Assembly: GCA_004124405.1 (NCBI GenBank) | Contig: SCKP01000013.1 | Location: 1-41,144, forward strand | Length of the DNA stretch: 41,144 bases | Direction of reading: 5' to 3' | Source: Fidelibacterota bacterium | GTDB lineage: Bacteria > Fidelibacterota > Marinisomatia > SCGC-AAA003-L08 > D37C17 | Shown here: positions 37,296-41,144 of the stretch, piece after piece | How positions within the stretch are numbered: position 1 is the stretch's first letter | How the letters are laid out: every line of letters begins with the position of its first letter | Made by a program: the position numbers and the translations under genes | The notes under the pieces: generated by a model | Told to the model about the DNA's origin: nothing | The model's input: the letters and a program-made list of their open reading frames with translations, nothing else | The model's database searches: none

Positions 37296-38684
37296 CTATT
37301 TTCTTTTCCATACCGTTCCTTCGGGGGTATCATCTAAAATAATACCCAACTCATCCAACTGCCCTCGCACTTCATCAGCTTTTGCCCAATTTTTATCCGA
37401 ACGGGCCAGCTCCCTCTCTTTGATTAATTCCTGAATATTTTCATCTACATCAAATGTAGCACAATCTACAACACCCAAGACAGTATCAATTTTTTCAAGG
37501 GCTAAAAGAGCTCCATTTGCAGAACAGCAATCCAATTTTGTATTATCTAATTCAGCAAATAAATAATTGACCCAAATAAACAACTCTCCCAATGCGCCTG
37601 AAATGTTTAAATCGTCTCCCAGTTTAGCTGAAAATTTAGATAGCATGGTTTCGGTTTCAGAATTTAAAATTTCATCCCCATCGTTTTCAATCTTTTTCAA
37701 CCGCCGTTTTAATTCTCTCAGCTTATTGATACATTTCTGTGCTGCTTTTACTTTTTCAAATGTAAAATTTAATTTGGAGCGATAATGAGTGGAAATCAAG
37801 GTATATCTAAGCGCTTCTGGACTACACCCCTTTTCAAGCAAATCTCTGAGTGTGTAAAAATTTCCCATTGACTTACTCATCTTTTGCCCATCTACTAGCA
37901 GGTGTTCATTATGAAGCCAATAATTTACAAATGCCTCTCCGGATGCCGCACAACTTTGGGCAATTTCATTTTCATGATGAGGGAATATATTATCCACCCC
38001 TCCACAATGAATGTCAAAATGATTGCTTAAATAATGCGTCGACATAACTGAACATTCAATATGCCAACCCGGGCGCCCCTTACCCCAGGGAGAATCCCAG
38101 TTTATATCACCATCTTGCGGCTTAAACCCTTTCCAAAGGGCAAAATCCCTACCCTCCTCTTTACCATATTCATCATCTTCGACCCTGTCTCCGCTCTTTA
38201 GTTGATCGGGATTCAAATTCGCTAATTTTCCATAATCAGAAAATTGAGAAATTTTAAAGAAAACAGAACCATCTTCGGTAGTATAAGTAAATCCTTTATC
38301 TTCCAATTGTTGAATTGTCTTAATCATGTGAGGTATAAATTCTGTAGCTCTGGGATAATGGTGTGCTGGTAAAATTTGGAGGGTTTCCACATCCTCAAAA
38401 AAGGATGAAGTATACTTATGGGTGAAATTTTCAAGGGACATCTTTTCTTCTATTGACCTGCGGATGGTTTTATCATCAATATCCGTAATATTCATTACCT
38501 GCAAAACATCATACCCTGAAAATTCCAAATATCGTCTTAATAAATCTTCAAAAATATATGCTCTAAAATTACCTATATGGGCATAATCATAGACTGTAGG
38601 ACCACAGGTATAGAGTGTTACTTTCCCTTTTTCAAGTGGTTGGAAATCTTCCTTTTTTCTATGAAGTGTATTGTAAAATTTCAT
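37296..38684 (-). CDS. cysS: Cysteinyl-tRNA synthetase
   Basis: Class I synthetase that charges tRNA-Cys. 462 residues. Zinc ligand Cys27 lies in T-C-G-P-T-V-Y, the nucleotide motif H-I-G-N is at residues 36-39, and the second signature is K-M-S-K-S. The segment H-I-E-C-S-V-M and H-C-G-G-V-D-N-I-F-P-H-H-E-N-E complete the zinc and active site. Its ATG overlaps the upstream ligase stop by one base (TAATG). It is followed by 171 bp without genes before the tRNAs. Confidence 0.98.
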   Translation of the reverse strand: MKFYNTLHRKKEDFQPLEKGKVTLYTCGPTVYDYAHIGNFRAYIFEDLLRRYLEFSGYDVLQVMNITDIDDKTIRRSIEEKMSLENFTHKYTSSFFEDVETLQILPAHHYPRATEFIPHMIKTIQQLEDKGFTYTTEDGSVFFKISQFSDYGKLANLNPDQLKSGDRVEDDEYGKEEGRDFALWKGFKPQDGDINWDSPWGKGRPGWHIECSVMSTHYLSNHFDIHCGGVDNIFPHHENEIAQSCAASGEAFVNYWLHNEHLLVDGQKMSKSMGNFYTLRDLLEKGCSPEALRYTLISTHYRSKLNFTFEKVKAAQKCINKLRELKRRLKKIENDGDEILNSETETMLSKFSAKLGDDLNISGALGELFIWVNYLFAELDNTKLDCCSANGALLALEKIDTVLGVVDCATFDVDENIQELIKERELARSDKNWAKADEVRGQLDELGIILDDTPEGTVWKRK

Positions 38685-39601
38685 TATTTATTTATACTCG
38701 CTATTTTAATAATTGTATCAATTAAGTCCGGAAATTCAAGTCCGGCAGCTATTGCGGCTTTAGGTAACAGACTTGTGGATGTCATTCCCGGCAGTGTATT
38801 TATTTCTAAAAGGTAATGCTGCCCCTCATCATTAAGGCGAAAATCAACTCTTGCATAATGGCGGCAGCCTATGGTTTTATAAATTTTTAAAGCATCTTCA
38901 GATAGAGAACGTTCAATTGAATCTGATAATTCGGCAGGTACAATATAATCACTCATACCTTCAGTGTATTTACAATCATAGTCATACAAATTATGACTGG
39001 GTTTTATTTCAATGATAGGTAGCGGTTTATTATCTAAAATTCCCACTGTTATTTCTTTTCCGGGAATAAATTCTTCTATTAATATTTCATCGCCAAATTC
39101 AGCTGCTAAACTAATTGCATCTTCTAATTCAGATTCTTCCCTTACAATTGTGAGTCCAAAGGTTGACCCTTCATCAGCAGGTTTTACAACATAGGGGTAG
39201 GAGAATTTGAGAGAATTATTATCTTGTAATTGCATTCCATTATTCACGTTTCGTTTCAATGACACCCAATTCGGAGTGGGAATACCTACCGATTTCGCAA
39301 TTAGTTTTGTTATATTTTTATCCATGGCTATTTTACAGGCTTTGGCTCCGGAGCCTGTATATTGAATATGATGTAGATCCATAAAGGATTGAATACTGCC
39401 ATTTTCTCCATCTCCACCATGAAGTGCATTGAAGACTAAATCCGTATCCAATAATAAATGTGGGGAATGATAAATTTCGCTGTCCAAATTTATCATGTCC
39501 AAATTATATCTACCATTAATTGCTTCAGCAATTGCCAAGCCAGTTTGGATGGAAATTTTATGCTCGGTGGAAGTCCCACCATATAAGATTGTTATGTTCA
39601 A
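38684..39601 (-). CDS. ddl: D-alanine-D-alanine ligase
   Basis: ATP-grasp enzyme that makes the D-Ala-D-Ala dipeptide for peptidoglycan. 305 residues, typical for the DdlB type. Motifs: L-Y-G-G-T-S-T-E-H at the start, F-N-A-L-H-G-G-D-G-E-N-G-S-I-Q, Y-T-G-S-G-A, and the C-terminal L-L-E-I-N-T-L-P-G-M-T. The start is TTG at 39601, because a stop lies five codons upstream and no ATG is available before the nucleotide fold. The glycine-rich loop and metal ligands look intact. Coupled with cysS by a one-base overlap. Confidence 0.95.
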   Translation of the reverse strand: MNITILYGGTSTEHKISIQTGLAIAEAINGRYNLDMINLDSEIYHSPHLLLDTDLVFNALHGGDGENGSIQSFMDLHHIQYTGSGAKACKIAMDKNITKLIAKSVGIPTPNWVSLKRNVNNGMQLQDNNSLKFSYPYVVKPADEGSTFGLTIVREESELEDAISLAAEFGDEILIEEFIPGKEITVGILDNKPLPIIEIKPSHNLYDYDCKYTEGMSDYIVPAELSDSIERSLSEDALKIYKTIGCRHYARVDFRLNDEGQHYLLEINTLPGMTSTSLLPKAAIAAGLEFPDLIDTIIKIASINK

Positions 39602-39951
39602 TATTGGGTTTTGTTAAAAAATTATTTTTAATTAGATGTTAAATTTAGGACTTATTTATTTCGTTCATCAATAATTGAAATGTAAAAATATTAAAGTTTT
39701 CTGATCTCTTGGTTAATGAGTTTCGACATCACAGATTTAAGGTTCATTTTTTACCTAATTAATTCTTTACCAACTACTGTTCAATTGTACTGCTTAAAAT
39801 AACCGTCCATCTGTGAACTAAAGGTAAATTGCGCATCTACATATTTGACAAGAATTTGCTTTAACCATAAACATTAAACATCTTGTTTATAAGAGGATAT
39901 AGTCCTTAATCTATTATGTAATTTAATAAATTTAAAATGGAAAATAAGTAG
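39602..39951. other. Divergent intergenic region, 350 bp
   Basis: Very AT-rich spacer between ddl (minus) and the envelope gene at 39952 (plus). I see no ORF with a credible start and no RNA gene. A consensus TTGACA lies near 39845 (separate entry). No clear promoter for ddl was identified. Confidence 0.55.
39845..39873 (+). promoter_or_regulatory. Candidate promoter for the envelope-protein gene
   Basis: A perfect TTGACA (39845-39850) is followed after 17 bp by TAAACA (39868-39873), a weak -10. It would give a leader of about 70 nt before the GTG at 39952. Confidence 0.3.
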
Positions 39952-40929
39952 GTGAATTTTAAAAAAATAAATTTGTTAAGGGTTATCGTACTCCTATCAT
40001 TATTAATGACAGATATTTCCTTTGGAGGTAGAGGATATGACCTTGATGAATTTGATGATCTTGAATTAGAATCATTAGATAGCTTAAAGAAAATTCCAGC
40101 CAAAAAGATTGATAAAGGGCAAGGACTCATTCTCTTTGGTGATACTCTGTATTTACTAGATGATGATTTTGATTTTGGTGAAGACGAGTTGGAATTACAA
40201 AAATTAGAACTTGACCCTAATGGAATGGAGACTGCAAAGGAATATGAAGATTTTTTAAATGTATTTTTTGAAGATTCTACACAGGTTGGAACCAGTTCTT
40301 ACAGTAAATTAGATAAATCTATCCAAAAACAACCCAAAAAAAGTAGAAAAAAAAAATCCAATTCTTCAACTTCAAGAAAAGTGGAAAGTCAAACTAAAAG
40401 GAGTACCCCACCTACTACCACTTTTCGCCCAACCAGAGGAGCAATGGGATTTGGAGTATCAACAATAATAGGTGCAACAATACCAATTAAAATGAAGGGT
40501 TTTTCTACAGGGTACAATTTGGGAATACGTATTGATACACCTATTTCATTTAACTTGGCAGGAATGGAAGCTAACCTTGGAACAGATTTATATTTCTTTT
40601 CTATGTCTGCTAGTGAAGGTGGTGATAATTTAAAACTCACTAATATTATAGGGAATGTTTCCCTCTTTCCAATCTCATCGATAGAAATTAGAACTGGGTT
40701 AGGGTTTACACCTACATCTATTGGAGATTATAGCGTTGTTTCAGCTTTATCTATACCAGTTGATGTCAATTATTATTTACCTATGAATTTTTCTGGATTT
40801 AAATTTGCATTGAATCTGCATGCTCAAAGGACATTGGGGTATCCTTCTAAAGAAGGGGTTGAATTAGGCGATGCAACAGATTTTCTATATTTAGGCTTTC
40901 TTATTCAATTACATCAACAACCATTTTAG
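39952..40929 (+). CDS. Unrecognised cell-envelope protein, probable outer-membrane beta-barrel
   Basis: 325 residues starting at GTG with a signal peptide (N-F-K-K-I-N-L-L-R, hydrophobic to about residue 24). I do not recognise the family. Three zones are visible. Residues 28-110 are strongly acidic (for example D-L-D-E-F-D-D-L-E-L-E and D-D-D-F-D-F-G-E-D-E-L-E-L). Residues 120-160 are a low-complexity basic Lys/Ser/Thr/Pro linker. Residues 165-325 show alternating hydrophobic strands with Gly/aromatic turns and end in Phe, as outer-membrane barrels do. The end of the gene overlaps the antisense small ORF by 29 bp. The ribosome site is poor, and the GTG start is favoured because it directly precedes the signal peptide. 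Confidence 0.65.
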   Translation: MNFKKINLLRVIVLLSLLMTDISFGGRGYDLDEFDDLELESLDSLKKIPAKKIDKGQGLILFGDTLYLLDDDFDFGEDELELQKLELDPNGMETAKEYEDFLNVFFEDSTQVGTSSYSKLDKSIQKQPKKSRKKKSNSSTSRKVESQTKRSTPPTTTFRPTRGAMGFGVSTIIGATIPIKMKGFSTGYNLGIRIDTPISFNLAGMEANLGTDLYFFSMSASEGGDNLKLTNIIGNVSLFPISSIEIRTGLGFTPTSIGDYSVVSALSIPVDVNYYLPMNFSGFKFALNLHAQRTLGYPSKEGVELGDATDFLYLGFLIQLHQQPF

Positions 40930-41097
40930 CTTCATGTTCCCAAACATTCACATACATGCGAATAATACCATCCTCCCCAGAGAAACATAACGCTCCGGCA
41001 TTGGATCGAATATTTACCTTATCTGGTAAAAAGGCTGAGAGAAGCTAAAGCCTAAAATAACAGGTACTAAAATAATTAATATTGATTGTTTCTTCAT
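40901..41097 (-). pseudogene. Small secreted protein, apparently frameshifted
   Basis: ATG at 41097 behind AAGGAG opens a signal peptide of about 20 residues (M-K-K-Q-S-I-L-I-I-L, ending F-S-F-S-Q), but the frame stops after 27 codons at 41014-41016. Adding one T to the T5 run at 41032-41028 would join it to L-P-D-K-V-N-I-R-S-N-A-G-A-L and on to a TAA at 40901-40903, giving a 65-residue secreted protein. The joined part has ordinary codon use. The function is unknown. The overlap with the convergent gene (29 bp) weakens the case. Confidence 0.4.
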
Positions 41098-41115
41098 CGG
41101 AAAGTACACTCCTTA

Positions 41116-41135
41116 ATGTAGATATATAACTACAT
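41116..41135. promoter_or_regulatory. Inverted repeat upstream of the small secreted ORF
   Basis: ATGTAG (41116-41121) and CTACAT (41130-41135) are perfect 6-bp arms around the spacer ATATATAA, just upstream of the ribosome site of the ORF starting at 41097. It could be an operator or a leader hairpin. The window ends 9 bp further on, so the promoter cannot be assessed. Confidence 0.25.
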
Positions 41136-41144
41136 CTCATTTTT

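Overview
The window is AT-rich and almost entirely transcribed from the minus strand. It is dominated by one very long block of core information-processing genes from a Gram-negative-type bacterium. Secreted proteins with Sec signal peptides, a probable outer-membrane barrel ending in Phe, a cohesin-like fold and a C-terminal dockerin-like repeat pair together suggest the FCB assemblage, possibly a marine lineage such as Marinimicrobia/SAR406. That placement is inference; no 16S rRNA is present.

Layout, left to right. (1) 1-1606: an accessory end with a truncated cohesin-like secreted protein (minus) and, divergently, a right-handed beta-helix protein with a dockerin-like tail (plus). The latter is split by one in-frame TGA. 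(2) 1641-5755: a bidirectional terminator, then hutI and hutU (histidine degradation) and a secreted glycosyl-hydrolase-like (GHL10) gene. An intrinsic terminator of the ribosomal block sits inside the signal-peptide codons of the GHL10 gene. (3) 5805-35531: the ribosomal/RNA-polymerase block. In transcription order (right to left) it runs rpmG, tRNA-Trp, secE, nusG, rplK-A-J-L, rpoB, rpoC, rpsL, rpsG, fusA, tuf1, the S10 cluster (rpsJ to rpsQ), the spc cluster (rplN to secY, with adk missing), map, infA, rpmJ, rpsM, rpsK, rpsD, rpoA, rplQ. Gaps are mostly 1-40 bp; the largest are 115 bp (rpoC-rpsL) and the tRNA-Trp region. (4) 35540-37124: a second, nearly identical tuf preceded by four tRNAs (Thr-TGT, Tyr-GTA, Gly-TCC, Thr-GGT), the same order as the E. 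coli thrU-tyrU-glyT-thrT-tufB cluster. (5) 37296-39601: cysS and a D-Ala-D-Ala ligase, overlapping by one base. (6) 39602-41144: a divergent intergenic region, an unrecognised envelope protein (plus), and what looks like a frameshifted tiny secreted protein (minus).

The genes form one growth-linked module: RNA polymerase core (alpha, beta, beta'), NusG, SecE/SecY export, three elongation-factor genes, initiation factor 1, methionine aminopeptidase, over 30 ribosomal proteins and five tRNAs. Of the core genes, about ten begin with TTG, mostly behind clear Shine-Dalgarno sequences. I did not find a new defence or mobile system. The most unusual signals are the terminator inside the GHL10 signal-peptide codons, the clustered transversions in tuf2 (including a Gly-to-Val change in a conserved motif), the TTG-start bias, the cohesin/dockerin pair with its nonsense codon, and the frameshifted small secreted ORF.
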